Part shown: positions 9,733-24,510 of the stretch, in pieces
Position numbering within the stretch: position 1 is the stretch's first letter
Layout: every line of letters starts with the position of its first letter
Assembly (NCBI RefSeq): GCF_019655855.1
Contig: NZ_BPFX01000003.1
Span: 1-64,000, forward strand
Length of the DNA stretch: 64,000 nt
Reading direction: 5' to 3'
Source of the DNA: Pseudomonas paralcaligenes
GTDB lineage: Bacteria > Pseudomonadota > Gammaproteobacteria > Pseudomonadales > Pseudomonadaceae
Position numbers and translations under genes: made by a program
The notes under the pieces: generated by a model
Seen by the model: only the letters and a program-made list of their open reading frames with translations
What the model was told of the DNA's origin: nothing
Database searches by the model: none

Positions 9733-11061
9733 ATGGCTAAGCAAGGTGCTCTCTCCGCGCTAAGCAATGGCGGGTTGTCCGAGCTCTGGGCTCGACTGCG
9801 TTTCCTGTTCCTGGCGATCATCGTCTATCGGATCGGCGCGCACATTCCGGTGCCCGGAATCAACCCTGACCGGCTGGCCGACCTGTTCCGACAGAACGAG
9901 GGGACCATTCTTAGCCTGTTCAACATGTTTTCCGGCGGCGCGCTGGAGCGGATGAGCATCTTTGCACTGGGGATCATGCCGTACATCTCGGCATCGATCA
10001 TCATGCAGCTGATGACCGCCGTCAGCCCGCAGCTGGAGCAGTTGAAGAAGGAAGGGGAAGCTGGCCGTCGCAAGATCAGCCAGTACACCCGCTACGGCAC
10101 TCTCGTCCTGGCGATCGTCCAGGCTGTCGGCATGTCCGTCGGTCTGGCCAGCCAGGGCGTCGCATTCTCGGGCGATTTCGGCTTCCACTTCGTGGCGGTG
10201 ACGACCTTCGTGGCCGGCGCCATGTTCATGATGTGGCTGGGCGAGCAGATCACCGAGCGGGGTGTCGGCAACGGTATCTCGATGCTGATCTTTGCGGGCA
10301 TCGTGGCCGGCTTGCCGTCGGCGATCGGGCAGTCCTTCGAGTCTGCTCGTCAGGGCGATATCAACATCTTCGCCCTGATCGCCATCGGTCTGCTGGCGGT
10401 AGCGATCATCGGTTTCGTGGTGTTCATCGAGCGTGGCCAGCGTCGCATCGCGGTGCACTACGCCAAGCGTCAGCAGGGCCGCAAGGTCTTCGCTGCGCAG
10501 ACCAGCCACCTGCCGCTGAAGGTGAACATGGCGGGCGTGATCCCGGCCATCTTCGCCAGCAGCATCCTGCTGTTCCCGGCTTCGCTGGGGACCTGGTTCG
10601 GCCAGTCCGACGGTCTGGGCTGGCTGCAGGACATTTCGCAGGCGATCGCTCCCGGCCAGCCGTTGAACATTCTGCTGTTTAGTGCAGGGATCATCTTCTT
10701 CTGCTTCTTCTACACGGCGCTGATGTTCAACCCGAAAGACGTAGCGGAAAACCTGAAGAAGTCCGGTGCCTTTATTCCGGGCATCCGTCCGGGCGAGCAA
10801 TCCGCGCGCTATATCGATGGCGTGCTGACCCGCTTGACCATGTTCGGTGCTCTGTACATGACGGCCGTTTGCCTCCTCCCGCAGTTCCTGCAGGTGGCAG
10901 CCAACGTACCGTTCTACCTTGGCGGGACCTCGTTGCTGATCGTGGTCGTGGTTGTCATGGACTTTATGGCCCAAGTGCAATCCCACCTCGTGTCTCACCA
11001 GTACGAGTCCCTGATGAAGAAAGCCAACCTGAAGGGCTATGGCGGCGGAATGCTCCGCTGA
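9733..11061 (+). CDS. secY: Protein translocase subunit SecY
   Basis: SecY is the channel-forming subunit of the SecYEG inner-membrane translocon. The 442-residue product begins [20 protein letters not shown] and shows about ten hydrophobic segments. Recognisable family segments are the early [20 protein letters not shown] helix and the plug/lateral-gate region. The conserved cytoplasmic loop carrying the arginine needed for SecA action reads close to [14 protein letters not shown]. It is directly abutted to rplO, as in most bacteria. Confidence 0.98.
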   Translation: MAKQGALSALSNGGLSELWARLRFLFLAIIVYRIGAHIPVPGINPDRLADLFRQNEGTILSLFNMFSGGALERMSIFALGIMPYISASIIMQLMTAVSPQLEQLKKEGEAGRRKISQYTRYGTLVLAIVQAVGMSVGLASQGVAFSGDFGFHFVAVTTFVAGAMFMMWLGEQITERGVGNGISMLIFAGIVAGLPSAIGQSFESARQGDINIFALIAIGLLAVAIIGFVVFIERGQRRIAVHYAKRQQGRKVFAAQTSHLPLKVNMAGVIPAIFASSILLFPASLGTWFGQSDGLGWLQDISQAIAPGQPLNILLFSAGIIFFCFFYTALMFNPKDVAENLKKSGAFIPGIRPGEQSARYIDGVLTRLTMFGALYMTAVCLLPQFLQVAANVPFYLGGTSLLIVVVVVMDFMAQVQSHLVSHQYESLMKKANLKGYGGGMLR

Positions 11062-11092
11062 CATGGTTTCCGTAAGGTTCTAGGAGTTACTG

Positions 11093-11209
11093 ATGAAAGT
11101 TCGTGCATCGGTCAAGAAGCTGTGCCGCAACTGCAAGGTCATCCGTCGCGACGGCGTCGTGCGCGTGATCTGCAGCGCGGAGCCGCGTCACAAGCAGCGC
11201 CAAGGCTGA
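11093..11209 (+). CDS. rpmJ: 50S ribosomal protein L36
   Basis: L36 is the smallest ribosomal protein. The 38-residue product reads [20 protein letters not shown] followed by [18 protein letters not shown]. It is the zinc-binding form, with ligands C11, C14, C27 and H33. A GGAG Shine-Dalgarno precedes the ATG. It sits between secY and rpsM, its standard position. Confidence 0.97.
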   Translation: MKVRASVKKLCRNCKVIRRDGVVRVICSAEPRHKQRQG

Positions 11210-11230
11210 GTGTGAGTCACGCGTAATGAG

Positions 11231-11254
11231 CCCGGCAGCTAGTGCGCTGCCGGG
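11231..11254 (+). terminator. Hairpin after rpmJ
   Basis: CCCGGCAGC (11231-11239) pairs perfectly with GCTGCCGGG (11246-11254) and is followed by a T-rich but interrupted tract. It probably ends or attenuates the spc transcript ahead of the alpha-operon promoter. Confidence 0.65.
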
Positions 11255-11283
11255 TTGATTCTTTGTTATTACAGCGCTAATAT
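11255..11283 (+). promoter_or_regulatory. Sigma70-type promoter of the alpha operon
   Basis: TTGATT at 11255-11260 and TAATAT at 11278-11283 have a 17-base spacer. The pair begins directly after the hairpin following rpmJ and lies 60 bases upstream of rpsM. Confidence 0.65.
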
Positions 11284-11342
11284 CGCGCGCCCTATTTCTT
11301 GGCTTCCAGGGCGTGGGTAGCTGTCAATTGGAGTTCCACTGA

Positions 11343-11699
11343 ATGGCCCGTATTGCAGGCGTCAACATTCCGGATAACAAGCACACTGTTATCTCGCTGA
11401 CCTACATCTACGGTGTTGGTCGCACCACTGCGCAGAAAATCTGCGCGACCACCGGTGTCAATCCGGCGGCAAAGATCAAGGATCTCTCTGACGAGCAGAT
11501 CGAGCAGCTGCGTGGCGAAGTCGCCAAACTCACCACCGAGGGTGACCTGCGCCGCGAAGTCAACATGAAGATCAAGCGTCTGATGGACCTGGGCTGCTAC
11601 CGCGGTCTGCGTCATCGCCGTGGCCTGCCGGTCCGCGGTCAGCGCACCAAGACCAACGCGCGCACCCGTAAGGGCCCGCGTAAGCCGATCCGCAAGTAA
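11343..11699 (+). CDS. rpsM: 30S ribosomal protein S13
   Basis: S13 contacts P-site tRNA and forms intersubunit bridges from the small-subunit head. The 118-residue product begins [20 protein letters not shown]. It has the helix-two-turn-helix segment and the conserved [20 protein letters not shown] stretch. It is the first gene of the alpha block. Confidence 0.98.
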   Translation: MARIAGVNIPDNKHTVISLTYIYGVGRTTAQKICATTGVNPAAKIKDLSDEQIEQLRGEVAKLTTEGDLRREVNMKIKRLMDLGCYRGLRHRRGLPVRGQRTKTNARTRKGPRKPIRK

Positions 11700-11729
11700 T
11701 TGCGCCCGCGAATCGACAGGAATTAAGTC

Positions 11730-12119
11730 ATGGCTAAGCCTGCTGCTCGTACTCGTAAGAAAGTCAAAAAGACAGTGGTGGATGGCATCGCCCATATCCA
11801 CGCTTCTTTCAATAACACCATCGTGACCATCACCGACCGTCAGGGCAACGCCCTGTCCTGGGCTACCTCCGGTGGTTCCGGTTTCCGCGGCTCCCGTAAG
11901 TCCACTCCGTTCGCTGCCCAGGTGGCCGCCGAGCGTGCTGGTCAAGCAGCCCTGGAATACGGCCTGAAGAACCTCGACGTGAACGTCAAGGGCCCGGGCC
12001 CAGGTCGCGAATCCGCTGTGCGTGCTCTGAACGCCTGCGGCTACAAAATCGCCAGCATCACCGACGTGACGCCTATCCCGCACAACGGGTGCCGTCCGCC
12101 GAAGAAGCGTCGCGTGTAA
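11730..12119 (+). CDS. rpsK: 30S ribosomal protein S11
   Basis: S11 lies in the small-subunit platform near the Shine-Dalgarno helix. The 129-residue product begins [20 protein letters not shown]. It carries the signature [20 protein letters not shown] at the C terminus. An AGGAATTA Shine-Dalgarno precedes the ATG. Confidence 0.98.
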   Translation: MAKPAARTRKKVKKTVVDGIAHIHASFNNTIVTITDRQGNALSWATSGGSGFRGSRKSTPFAAQVAAERAGQAALEYGLKNLDVNVKGPGPGRESAVRALNACGYKIASITDVTPIPHNGCRPPKKRRV

Positions 12120-12135
12120 TAGGAGACAGTGAAGA

Positions 12136-12756
12136 ATGGCTCGTTACATTGGTCCCAAGTGCAAACTGTCTCGTCGTGAAGGCACCGATCTCTTCCTGAA
12201 GAGTGGTGCGCGCGCGCTCGAATCCAAGTGCAACATCGAAGCGGCTCCCGGCCAGCACGGCGCTCGCCGTGGCCGTCAGTCCGACTACGGTACCCAGCTG
12301 CGCGAGAAGCAGAAAGTCCGCCGCATCTACGGCGTGCTGGAGCGTCAGTTCAGTGGCTACTACAAGGAAGCTGCCCGTCGCAAGGGCGCTACCGGCGAGA
12401 ACCTGCTGCAACTGCTGGAGTGCCGCCTGGACAACGTGGTTTACCGCATGGGCTTTGGTGCCACTCGCGCCGAATCCCGCCAGCTGGTATCGCACAAAGC
12501 CATCACCGTGAACGGTTCGACCGTGAACGTCCCGTCCTACCAGATCAAGGCTGGTGACGTGGTTGCGGTTCGCGAAAAGGCCAAGAACCAGCTGCGCGTT
12601 GCCCAGGCTCTCGACCTGTGCGCCCAGCGTGGTCGCGTTGAGTGGGTTGAAGTAGATGCTGAGAAGAAATCCGGCGTGTTCAAAAGCGTTCCGGTTCGCG
12701 GCGATCTGTCCTCCGACATCAACGAAAGCCTGATTGTCGAGCTCTACTCCAAGTAA
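12136..12756 (+). CDS. rpsD: 30S ribosomal protein S4
   Basis: S4 is a primary 16S rRNA binder, a fidelity protein and the translational repressor of the alpha operon in E. coli. The 206-residue product begins [20 protein letters not shown]. It contains the S4 RNA-binding domain near residues 96-160 ([20 protein letters not shown]). Confidence 0.98.
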   Translation: MARYIGPKCKLSRREGTDLFLKSGARALESKCNIEAAPGQHGARRGRQSDYGTQLREKQKVRRIYGVLERQFSGYYKEAARRKGATGENLLQLLECRLDNVVYRMGFGATRAESRQLVSHKAITVNGSTVNVPSYQIKAGDVVAVREKAKNQLRVAQALDLCAQRGRVEWVEVDAEKKSGVFKSVPVRGDLSSDINESLIVELYSK

Positions 12757-12778
12757 GGGCTAGAAAATAGGTGCATCC

Positions 12779-13780
12779 ATGCAGATTTCGGTAAATGAGT
12801 TCCTGACCCCCCGTCATATCGACGTTCAGGCGGTCAGTTCGACCCGCGCCAAGATCACCCTCGAGCCCCTCGAGCGTGGTTTTGGCCATACCCTGGGCAA
12901 CGCGCTGCGTCGCATCCTGTTGTCCTCCATGCCTGGCTGTGCAGTAGTCGAGGCCGAGATCGACGGCGTACTCCACGAGTACTCCGCCATCGAAGGTGTG
13001 CAGGAAGATGTGATCGAGATCCTGCTCAACCTGAAAGGCCTGGCCATCAAGCTGCACGGTCGTGACGAAGTCACCCTGACTCTGGCCAAGAAGGGCTCGG
13101 GTGTGGTCACTGCTGCCGATATCCAGCTGGATCACGACGTCGAGATCGTCAATGGCGATCACGTAATCGCCAACCTGGCGGACAACGGCGCTCTGAACAT
13201 GAAACTCACCGTGCGTCGTGGCCGTGGCTACGAGCCGGCTGATGCCCGTCAGAGCGATGAAGACGAAAGCCGTAGCATCGGTCGTCTGCAACTGGACTCC
13301 TCGTTCAGCCCGGTCCGTCGTGTTGCATACGTGGTGGAAAACGCCCGTGTCGAGCAGCGTACCAACCTGGACAAGCTGGTCATCGACCTGGAAACCAACG
13401 GCACCCTGGACCCTGAAGAGGCTATCCGTCGTGCCGCGACCATCCTCCAGCACCAGCTGGCGGCCTTCGTTGATCTGAAGGGCGACAGTGAGCCGGTAGT
13501 GGTCGAGCAGGAAGACGAGATCGATCCGATCCTCCTGCGTCCGGTCGACGACCTCGAGCTGACCGTGCGTTCGGCCAACTGCCTGAAGGCGGAGAACATC
13601 TACTACATCGGTGATCTGATCCAGCGCACCGAAGTAGAGCTGCTCAAGACGCCGAACCTGGGCAAGAAGTCCCTGACCGAGATCAAGGACGTTCTGGCCT
13701 CCCGTGGTCTGTCCCTCGGTATGCGCCTCGACAACTGGCCGCCGGCAAGTCTGAAGAAGGACGACAAGGCTACTGCCTGA
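12779..13780 (+). CDS. rpoA: RNA polymerase subunit alpha
   Basis: The alpha subunit dimerises to start RNA polymerase assembly. The N-terminal domain (about residues 1-230) begins [20 protein letters not shown]. The C-terminal domain (about 250-320), which binds UP elements and activators, contains the helix-hairpin-helix stretch [20 protein letters not shown]. The 333-residue length is standard for Pseudomonas. It lies 22 bases after rpsD. Confidence 0.98.
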   Translation: MQISVNEFLTPRHIDVQAVSSTRAKITLEPLERGFGHTLGNALRRILLSSMPGCAVVEAEIDGVLHEYSAIEGVQEDVIEILLNLKGLAIKLHGRDEVTLTLAKKGSGVVTAADIQLDHDVEIVNGDHVIANLADNGALNMKLTVRRGRGYEPADARQSDEDESRSIGRLQLDSSFSPVRRVAYVVENARVEQRTNLDKLVIDLETNGTLDPEEAIRRAATILQHQLAAFVDLKGDSEPVVVEQEDEIDPILLRPVDDLELTVRSANCLKAENIYYIGDLIQRTEVELLKTPNLGKKSLTEIKDVLASRGLSLGMRLDNWPPASLKKDDKATA

Positions 13781-13825
13781 TCGTCCGTAATCACCGAACC
13801 GAAAGTTTGGTAAGGAATTTCAATC

Positions 13826-14215
13826 ATGCGTCATCGTAAAAGTGGCCGTCACCTGAGCCGCACCAGCGCCCACCGCAAGGCCATGTTCCAGAACATGGCG
13901 GTGTCGCTGTTCGAACACGAACTGATCAAGACCACCCTGCCGAAAGCCAAGGAACTGCGCCGCGTTGCCGAGCCGCTGATCACCCTGGCCAAAGTGGACA
14001 GCGTTGCCAACCGTCGTCTGGCCTTCGACCGTACCCGTTCGAAAGCCATCGTCGGCAAGCTGTTCAACGATCTGGGCAAGCGCTACGCCACCCGTCAGGG
14101 CGGCTACCTGCGCATCCTGAAGTGCGGCTTCCGCGCTGGCGACAACGCCCCTATGGCGTACGTCGAGCTGGTTGACCGTCAGGTCGCTGGCGAAGCCGTA
14201 GAAGCTGCTGAATAA
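13826..14215 (+). CDS. rplQ: 50S ribosomal protein L17
   Basis: L17 is a large-subunit protein near the exit tunnel. The 129-residue product begins [20 protein letters not shown] and is the last gene of the alpha block. A strong terminator follows 20 bases after the stop. Confidence 0.98.
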   Translation: MRHRKSGRHLSRTSAHRKAMFQNMAVSLFEHELIKTTLPKAKELRRVAEPLITLAKVDSVANRRLAFDRTRSKAIVGKLFNDLGKRYATRQGGYLRILKCGFRAGDNAPMAYVELVDRQVAGEAVEAAE

Positions 14216-14234
14216 GCTGTTTCTGCTGTACAAG

Positions 14235-14260
14235 AAACCGGGCCTGGCGCCCGGTTTTTT
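14235..14260 (+). terminator. Rho-independent terminator of the alpha operon
   Basis: AAACCGGGC at 14235-14243 pairs with GCCCGGTTT at 14249-14257 and runs into six T residues. It separates the ribosomal genes from katG. Confidence 0.9.
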
Positions 14261-14381
14261 GTTGCCAGATGAAAGCTTTAAGCTATCGATCTGTTCGACT
14301 CAATAAATTGGTTGGATCGACTGCTCTCTTCTAGACTTTTCCCATCACTGGCCACGAGGCCAGCCGATCGAAGGCTGATGA

Positions 14382-16673
<2,292 letters not shown>

Positions 16674-16686
16674 GGCCCGTAGCCAG

Positions 16687-16714
16687 AAAAAGCCCCGCAA
16701 CCGCGGGGCTTTTT
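16687..16714. terminator. Bidirectional terminator between katG and uvrA
   Basis: AAAAAGCCCCGC (16687-16698) pairs with GCGGGGCTTTTT (16703-16714) around an AACC loop. The A and T runs on both sides make it usable from either direction, which fits the convergent katG and uvrA genes. Confidence 0.9.
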
Positions 16715-16718
16715 CGTT

Positions 16719-19553
<2,835 letters not shown>

Positions 19554-19699
19554 TTAGGGAACCTCTAAAAGCTACCTGCGTTGCCATCGCTGCGTTAAAA
19601 GCACACTCAGAATGCTCATTTACTACTCGTAAACTGCGCTTCTTCGCCTGCTTTTGCCTTGCGCTGGCGGCCTCGCCAACGCTTTTAGAGGCTCCCTAC
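19554..19699. repeat. MITE-like element with terminal inverted repeats
   Basis: The left end TAGGGAACCTCTAAAAGC (19555-19572) and the inverted right end GCTTTTAGAGGCTCCCTA (19681-19698) match at 17 of 18 positions. Inside, TTTAC and GTAAA, and GCGTTAAAAGCA with TGCTTTTGCC, allow pairing across the centre, so the whole element could fold into one long hairpin. No ORF is present. It has the size and structure of a miniature inverted-repeat transposable element. I recall similar GGAACCTCT-ended repeats from other Pseudomonas genomes but cannot confirm it here. It abuts the uvrA GTG codon. Confidence 0.75.
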
Positions 19700-19888
19700 T
19701 GCAGCCTCGCAGGTGGCGGGCGGAAACGAAGCAGTATACGGCCGCGCCCTGCCACGCGGCAAAGCGCCGAGGTGCCGAAAATGCGGCCCCCGGTGCGACG
19801 TTCTGTACGTACTGCGCATGCCGACAAAACGTCTACAGGCCCTGTCATGACTGATAGAATCGCCGGCCTCTTTGTTCAGGGTTTTTCC

Positions 19889-21283
19889 ATGCACGATCCG
19901 CACAGCGAACGCATGAGCGCCAGGGAAACGCGCGCCGCCGGTGGCCTGGCGCTGGTGTTCGCCTTCCGCATGCTGGGCATGTTCATGGTCCTGCCGGTGC
20001 TGGCCACCTACGGCACCGATCTGGCTGGCGCGACCCCGGCGCTGATCGGCCTGGCCATCGGCGCCTACGGCCTGACCCAGGCGGTGCTGCAGATTCCCTT
20101 CGGCGTGATCTCCGACCGCATCGGCCGCCTGCCGGTGATCTACCTCGGCCTGCTGGTGTTCGCCGCCGGCGCCGTGGTGGCGGCCAACGCCGACTCGATC
20201 TGGGGCGTGATCACCGGCCGCGTGCTGCAGGGCGCCGGGGCCATCTCGGCGGCGGTGATGGCGCTGCTGTCGGACCTGACCCGCGAGCAGCACCGGACCA
20301 AGGCCATGGCCATGATCGGCATGAGCATCGGTCTGTCGTTCGCCGTGGCCATGGTGATCGGCCCGCTGCTGACCCGTGCTTTCGGCCTGTCCGGGCTGTT
20401 CTGGGCCACCGCCGGTATGGCACTGGTGGGCATGCTGATCATCGCCGTCTTCGTGCCGCGCGCCTCCAGCGCCCTGCAGCACCGCGAATCCGGGGTGGCG
20501 CGCCAGGCGCTGCTGCCGACCCTGCGCAACGGCGAGCTGCTGCGCCTGAACCTGGGCATCGGCGTGCTGCACGCGATCCTCATGGCCAGCTTCGTGGTGT
20601 TGCCGCTGGCGCTGGTGGACCAGGGCGGCCTGCCCAAGGAAGAGCACTGGTGGGTCTACCTCAGCGCCCTGCTGGTCGGCTTCTTCGGCATGGTGCCGTT
20701 CATCATCTATGGCGAGAAGAAACGCCGGATGAAGCGAGTGCTGTGCGGCGCGGTGGCGGCGCTGGTGCTCTGCGAACTGTACTTCTGGGGCTTCGGCCAC
20801 AGCCTCACGGCGCTGGTGCTGGGCTTCATCCTGTTCTTCACCGCCTTCAACCTGCTGGAGGCCTCGCTGCCCTCGCTGGTGAGCAAGGTAGCGCCGGCCG
20901 GCGGCAAGGGCACGGCGATGGGCGTTTACTCCACCAGCCAGTTCCTCGGCGCCGCCGTGGGCGGCATTCTCGGCGGCTGGCTGTACCAGCACGGCGGGCT
21001 CGCCCTGGTGTTCGTCGGCTGTGCGGTGCTGGGGGTTTTCTGGCTGCTGGCAGCTGCTACTATGCGCGAGCCGCCTTATGTGACCAGCCTGCGCCGGCCC
21101 CTCGCGGCCGAAGCCGTCGCCGATGGCGCGCTGGTGGGGCGCCTCCTCGCGATACCCGGTGTCAGCGACGCCGTCGTGGTGGCCGAGGAGGCCGCGTTGT
21201 ACATCAAAGTGGATACCCAACAACTGGACCGCGCGTTGCTCGAGCGAGTGCTCGAAGAGGCCGTGGGGACGCATTCAGCTTAG
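19889..21283 (+). CDS. YajR-like MFS transporter with C-terminal ferredoxin-like domain
   Basis: This is an inner-membrane major facilitator transporter of about 464 residues with around twelve hydrophobic segments. The loop after helix 2 reads FGVISDRIGRLPVI, the MFS motif A. Residues after about 400 (PPYVTSLRRPLAAEAVADGA onward) form a soluble beta-alpha tail. E. coli YajR carries such a C-terminal domain, so this is probably a YajR-family drug or small-molecule exporter of unknown substrate. The start MHDPHSERMS is preferred over in-frame starts at 19772 and 19847 because a TAGAAT -10-like sequence lies at 19855-19860. It lies between uvrA and ssb as in other Pseudomonas. Confidence 0.9.
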   Translation: MHDPHSERMSARETRAAGGLALVFAFRMLGMFMVLPVLATYGTDLAGATPALIGLAIGAYGLTQAVLQIPFGVISDRIGRLPVIYLGLLVFAAGAVVAANADSIWGVITGRVLQGAGAISAAVMALLSDLTREQHRTKAMAMIGMSIGLSFAVAMVIGPLLTRAFGLSGLFWATAGMALVGMLIIAVFVPRASSALQHRESGVARQALLPTLRNGELLRLNLGIGVLHAILMASFVVLPLALVDQGGLPKEEHWWVYLSALLVGFFGMVPFIIYGEKKRRMKRVLCGAVAALVLCELYFWGFGHSLTALVLGFILFFTAFNLLEASLPSLVSKVAPAGGKGTAMGVYSTSQFLGAAVGGILGGWLYQHGGLALVFVGCAVLGVFWLLAAATMREPPYVTSLRRPLAAEAVADGALVGRLLAIPGVSDAVVVAEEAALYIKVDTQQLDRALLERVLEEAVGTHSA

Positions 21284-21292
21284 GAGAACGAA

Positions 21293-21787
21293 ATGGCCCG
21301 TGGGGTTAACAAAGTCATTCTGATCGGCAACGTCGGCGGCGACCCGGAAACCCGTTATCTGCCCAACGGCAACGCGGTGACCAACATCACCCTGGCCACC
21401 ACCGACAGCTGGAAGGACAAGCAGACCGGCCAGCAGCAGGACCGCACCGAATGGCACCGCGTGGTGTTCTTCGGCAAGCTGGCCGAGATCGCCGGCGAGT
21501 ACCTGCGCAAGGGCTCGCAGTGCTATGTGGAAGGCCGCCTGCAGACCCGCGAGTGGGAGAAGGACGGCGTCAAGCGCTACACCACCGAGATCGTGGTCGA
21601 CATGAACGGCACCCTGCAGCTGCTCGGCAGCCGCGGCGGCAACAACGAAGGCGGCGGCGACTACGCCCCGCGCCAGCAGCAGTCGCGCCCGGCCCCGCAG
21701 CAGGCCGCGCCGCGTCCGGCGCCGCAACCGGCCGCCCAGCAGCCGGCCCCGGACTACGACAGCTTCGACGACGATATTCCGTTCTGA
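21293..21787 (+). CDS. ssb: Single-stranded DNA-binding protein
   Basis: SSB coats single-stranded DNA during replication, recombination and repair. The 164-residue product begins [20 protein letters not shown] with an OB fold to about residue 110. A proline, glutamine and alanine-rich linker follows, then the acidic DDDIPF tail that recruits partner proteins. A GGAG Shine-Dalgarno precedes the ATG ten bases after the transporter, so the two may be co-transcribed. Confidence 0.98.
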   Translation: MARGVNKVILIGNVGGDPETRYLPNGNAVTNITLATTDSWKDKQTGQQQDRTEWHRVVFFGKLAEIAGEYLRKGSQCYVEGRLQTREWEKDGVKRYTTEIVVDMNGTLQLLGSRGGNNEGGGDYAPRQQQSRPAPQQAAPRPAPQPAAQQPAPDYDSFDDDIPF

Positions 21788-21801
21788 GTCGCGAGCGCTT
21801 C

Positions 21802-21841
21802 GAAAAGGCCCAGCCACACGACCGTGCGGCTGGGCCTTTTC
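21802..21841 (+). terminator. Rho-independent terminator after ssb
   Basis: GAAAAGGCCCAGCC (21802-21815) pairs perfectly with GGCTGGGCCTTTTC (21828-21841). The A and T runs make it usable from both sides. Confidence 0.9.
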
Positions 21842-21886
21842 ATTTGGCTATGTCTGAGTTGACTGTTGTCGAGGGGCTCAACCCTT

Positions 21887-21950
21887 GTGGGGGCGGACTT
21901 GTCCGCGAAAGGGGCTGACAGAAAAGCTTCGCGGACAAGTCCGCTCCCAC
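21887..21950. repeat. REP element pair, copy 1
   Basis: Two inverted copies of a GTGGGAGCGGACTTGTCCGC-type unit face each other; the left arm has one G for A change. Each unit has its own small hairpin (GCGGAC-TT-GTCCGC). Similar pairs occur at 32034 and 35040, and a diverged one at 61613. It lies between ssb and bphO. Confidence 0.85.
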
Positions 21951-21989
21951 TGGGGGCAACGGCGCACAACGGCTACATGGCCTTTCGTT

Positions 21990-22556
21990 TCAGCCCGCCA
22001 GCAGGCTCGCCTCGGCCTCGCCCTGCCGGCGCGCGGCCGCGAGAAACTGGCCGAAGGCGTCCGCCACGCCCTGCTGCAGCTGCCCCTCGTCGCAGCTTCC
22101 CGCGCAAGCCTCCAGCCGTTGCAGGAAGCGCGGCCAGAGCCCTTCGGCGGCCGCGTGGCCCAGGTAGTTCATGGGCGCCGCCGGCTGTGCCGCCCGCAGG
22201 CGCTGGGCGAGCAGGCGGGCGCCCAGGCGCGAGCCCTCCAGCACATAGAGCGCTCCCCAGCACCAGCCGGGATCGACGTGCCGGGGTGCGTCGAGCGGCG
22301 CCATGTATCCGATACCGAGCGCCTGCAGGTCCGCATGCAGCGCATCGCTGCGCCGGCGCAGGGGCCAGTCCTCGATCAGCGTTTCGACGTCATTGGCTTC
22401 GAGGGTCCGCTCCAGGCTGAACAGCGCCGCGCCGTGGGCCAGGAGGAAGCCCCGGTAGCCCGGCGCGGATTCCAGCGGGAAGGCGGAGAAGGCCGCGTCG
22501 ACCTGGTGGTGCAGGCCGGTACTGAAGTGCTTCAGGCGCTGGCGCAGGCTATCCAT
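21990..22556 (-). CDS. bphO: BphO-type haem oxygenase
   Basis: BphO cleaves haem to biliverdin, which is the chromophore of bacteriophytochrome. The 188-residue product begins MDSLRQRLKHFSTGLHHQVD. The LHxxVD pattern makes H16 the likely proximal haem ligand. A segment WGALYVLEGSRLGARLL near residues 100-116 matches the distal-helix region of bacterial haem oxygenases. It is the last gene of the leftward operon and overlaps the hybrid sensor gene by eight bases, so supply of chromophore is tied to synthesis of the photoreceptor. In P. aeruginosa the order is instead bphO then bphP. Confidence 0.88.
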   Translation of the reverse strand: MDSLRQRLKHFSTGLHHQVDAAFSAFPLESAPGYRGFLLAHGAALFSLERTLEANDVETLIEDWPLRRRSDALHADLQALGIGYMAPLDAPRHVDPGWCWGALYVLEGSRLGARLLAQRLRAAQPAAPMNYLGHAAAEGLWPRFLQRLEACAGSCDEGQLQQGVADAFGQFLAAARRQGEAEASLLAG

Positions 22557-24453
22557 GCCGGGTGCCCGCCTCCCTGAGCGCCTGGAGAATCTTGCGGGCC
22601 ACCTGCTCTTCCTGGAAGGGTTTCTGGATCACCAGGTTTTCGCCGAGTCCCAGCTCGCCCAGTTCGGCGTAGCCGCTGATGAACACGACCGGCAACCCCG
22701 GCCGCTTGCCGCCGACCGCGCGGGCGAGTTCGCCGCCGTTCATGCCCGGCATGACGAAGTCGGCGAGCAGCAGGTCCACTTCGATGTCCTCGAGCAGTCG
22801 CAGGGCGCTCGCGCCGGAGTCTGCCTCCGCGACTTGGAAGCCGAGGCGCTGGAGCATCTGCGAGGTCACCTCGCGCACGGCCGGGTCGTCGTCGACCAGC
22901 AGGATGCGCTGGTGCCCGGCGATGACCTCGGGGCAGTCCGTATCGCCTGCAGACAGAGTGCCGTCCTCCGGCGCCGGCTCGGTCCTGGGCAGGAATACCT
23001 GGACGGTGGTGCCGCTGCCTTCCTCAGAGAGGATGCGGGCGCCGCCGCCGGACTGCTTGGCGAAGCCGAACACCTGGGCCAGGCCGAGCCCGGAGCCCTT
23101 GCCGACTTCCTTGGTGGTGAAGAAGGGCTCGAAGGCCTTCTGCAGCACTTCCTCGCTCATGCCCGTGCCGGTGTCGGAGACCGACAGCATCACGTAGTCG
23201 CCCGGGCCGGGTTCCTCGGCGCGCAGCGAGGTCTCGGCGATGCTCGCGTTGGCGTCGGCCAGCTTGTCGATGTTGGCGATCTCGTTGCTGATGTCGCGGC
23301 CGGCGATGTAGGCGTGGCCGGCGTCGGGCACGGTGTTCCAGGCGATCCAGCGGTAGCCGCCGTCGCGGTGGCGCAGGCGGTTGACGAAGCGCTGGGCGAC
23401 CCTGCCGCGGCGGATGATGCTCATGGCGGCCAGGCTGGCGCGCAGGTCGTCGGGATGGACCAGGGTGACCAGGCGCTGGTTGAGCAGGTCGTCCAGCGGC
23501 CAGCCGAGGACGTCCTGCCAGGCCGGGTTCAGCGCCAGCGCGGTGGAGCCGAAGTCGGTGACCGCCAGCAGGTCGCGTGATAGTTCCCAGGTCCGGTCGC
23601 GCTCGCGGGTGCGTTCCTCGACGCGCTCGCCGAGGGTCTCGTTGAGGCGCTTGAGGGCCTCGGTGGCGGAGCGCTGCTCGGTGATGTCCATCGCCACGCC
23701 GACGAAGCGGCTGCAGCGGCCCTGGTCGAAGAAGGCCTGGCCGCGCATTTCCAGCCAGCGCATCTGGCCGTCGGGCAACTGGATGCGGTAGGTGGCGGCG
23801 AAGTCGGGCTGGCGCGGGTCGCTGATGGCGGTCTCGATGCGTGCGCGCATGTAGGGCAGATCGTCGGGGTGGCAGAGCCGCTCGAACACCGTCATGTCCA
23901 GCGGCTCGTCGCCGTCCAGGCCGCAGATCGCCCGGTAGCGCTGGTCGCACAGCAGCTGTCCGCTGGCCGGCTCGTAGTCCCACATCCCCAGGCGTGCCGC
24001 CTCGATGGCCAGCCGCGCGCGCACGCCGACCTCCTGCAGGGCCTGTTCCGCCTGGCGCCGGCGGCGACGCTCGTGGACTTCCGAGACGGCACGGGTGACC
24101 GCCTTGGGCAGCAGCGCGAGGTTCTGCTTGAGGACGTAGTCCACCGCGCCGGAGCGCATCATGTTGACCGCGTTCTCCTCGCCGTAGACGCCGGAGAGGA
24201 AGATGAAGGGGGTTTCCGGCGCCAGGCGGCGGGCTTCCTGCAGGGCCAGGCTGCCGGAGAAGCCGGGCAGGATGAAGTCGGCGAGGATCAGGTCGAATGG
24301 GCGTCGCTGCAGGGCCTCGACGACCCCGGCGTGGTCGTAGACCAGTTCGGTGTCCAGCGTGTAGCCGCTGCGCTCCAGCGCCATCTGGGCCAGTTCGGCG
24401 TCGTGCGAGCTGTCTTCGATGAACAGGACACTGATGTTCTTTGACGCGGGCAT
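22549..24453 (-). CDS. REC-PAS-PAS-ATPase-REC hybrid protein lacking the histidine box
   Basis: The 634-residue product starts with a receiver domain (residues about 7-125, acceptor D59). Two PAS/PAC domains follow (about 150-260 and 290-390), then a partial kinase ATPase region with SVSDTGTGM at 424-432, FEPFFTTK at 441-448 and GSGLGL at 453-458. A C-terminal receiver (about 516-630, acceptor D565) ends it. Only about 33 residues separate the end of the second PAS (GRDISNEIANID) from the DTGTGM motif, where related kinases have about 150. The phosphoacceptor histidine and the N box are therefore missing. It follows the single-domain regulator in the bphP operon. It cannot act as a normal kinase; a role as a receiver-PAS signalling scaffold is an inference. 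Confidence 0.85.
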   Translation of the reverse strand: MPASKNISVLFIEDSSHDAELAQMALERSGYTLDTELVYDHAGVVEALQRRPFDLILADFILPGFSGSLALQEARRLAPETPFIFLSGVYGEENAVNMMRSGAVDYVLKQNLALLPKAVTRAVSEVHERRRRRQAEQALQEVGVRARLAIEAARLGMWDYEPASGQLLCDQRYRAICGLDGDEPLDMTVFERLCHPDDLPYMRARIETAISDPRQPDFAATYRIQLPDGQMRWLEMRGQAFFDQGRCSRFVGVAMDITEQRSATEALKRLNETLGERVEERTRERDRTWELSRDLLAVTDFGSTALALNPAWQDVLGWPLDDLLNQRLVTLVHPDDLRASLAAMSIIRRGRVAQRFVNRLRHRDGGYRWIAWNTVPDAGHAYIAGRDISNEIANIDKLADANASIAETSLRAEEPGPGDYVMLSVSDTGTGMSEEVLQKAFEPFFTTKEVGKGSGLGLAQVFGFAKQSGGGARILSEEGSGTTVQVFLPRTEPAPEDGTLSAGDTDCPEVIAGHQRILLVDDDPAVREVTSQMLQRLGFQVAEADSGASALRLLEDIEVDLLLADFVMPGMNGGELARAVGGKRPGLPVVFISGYAELGELGLGENLVIQKPFQEEQVARKILQALREAGTRHG

Positions 24454-24510
24454 TGGCCTTCCTGTGGGCTGGCAGCGTACCGCGCGCCGGCGGCGCGCGG
24501 TGGCGGAGAG

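Noticed and set aside
19842..19857. A LexA-like box (CTGT-N8-ATAG) upstream of the MFS gene
   Set aside because: One mismatch to the CTGT-N8-ACAG pattern and a poor interior. It is on the far side of the inserted repeat from uvrA, so I could not support SOS control.
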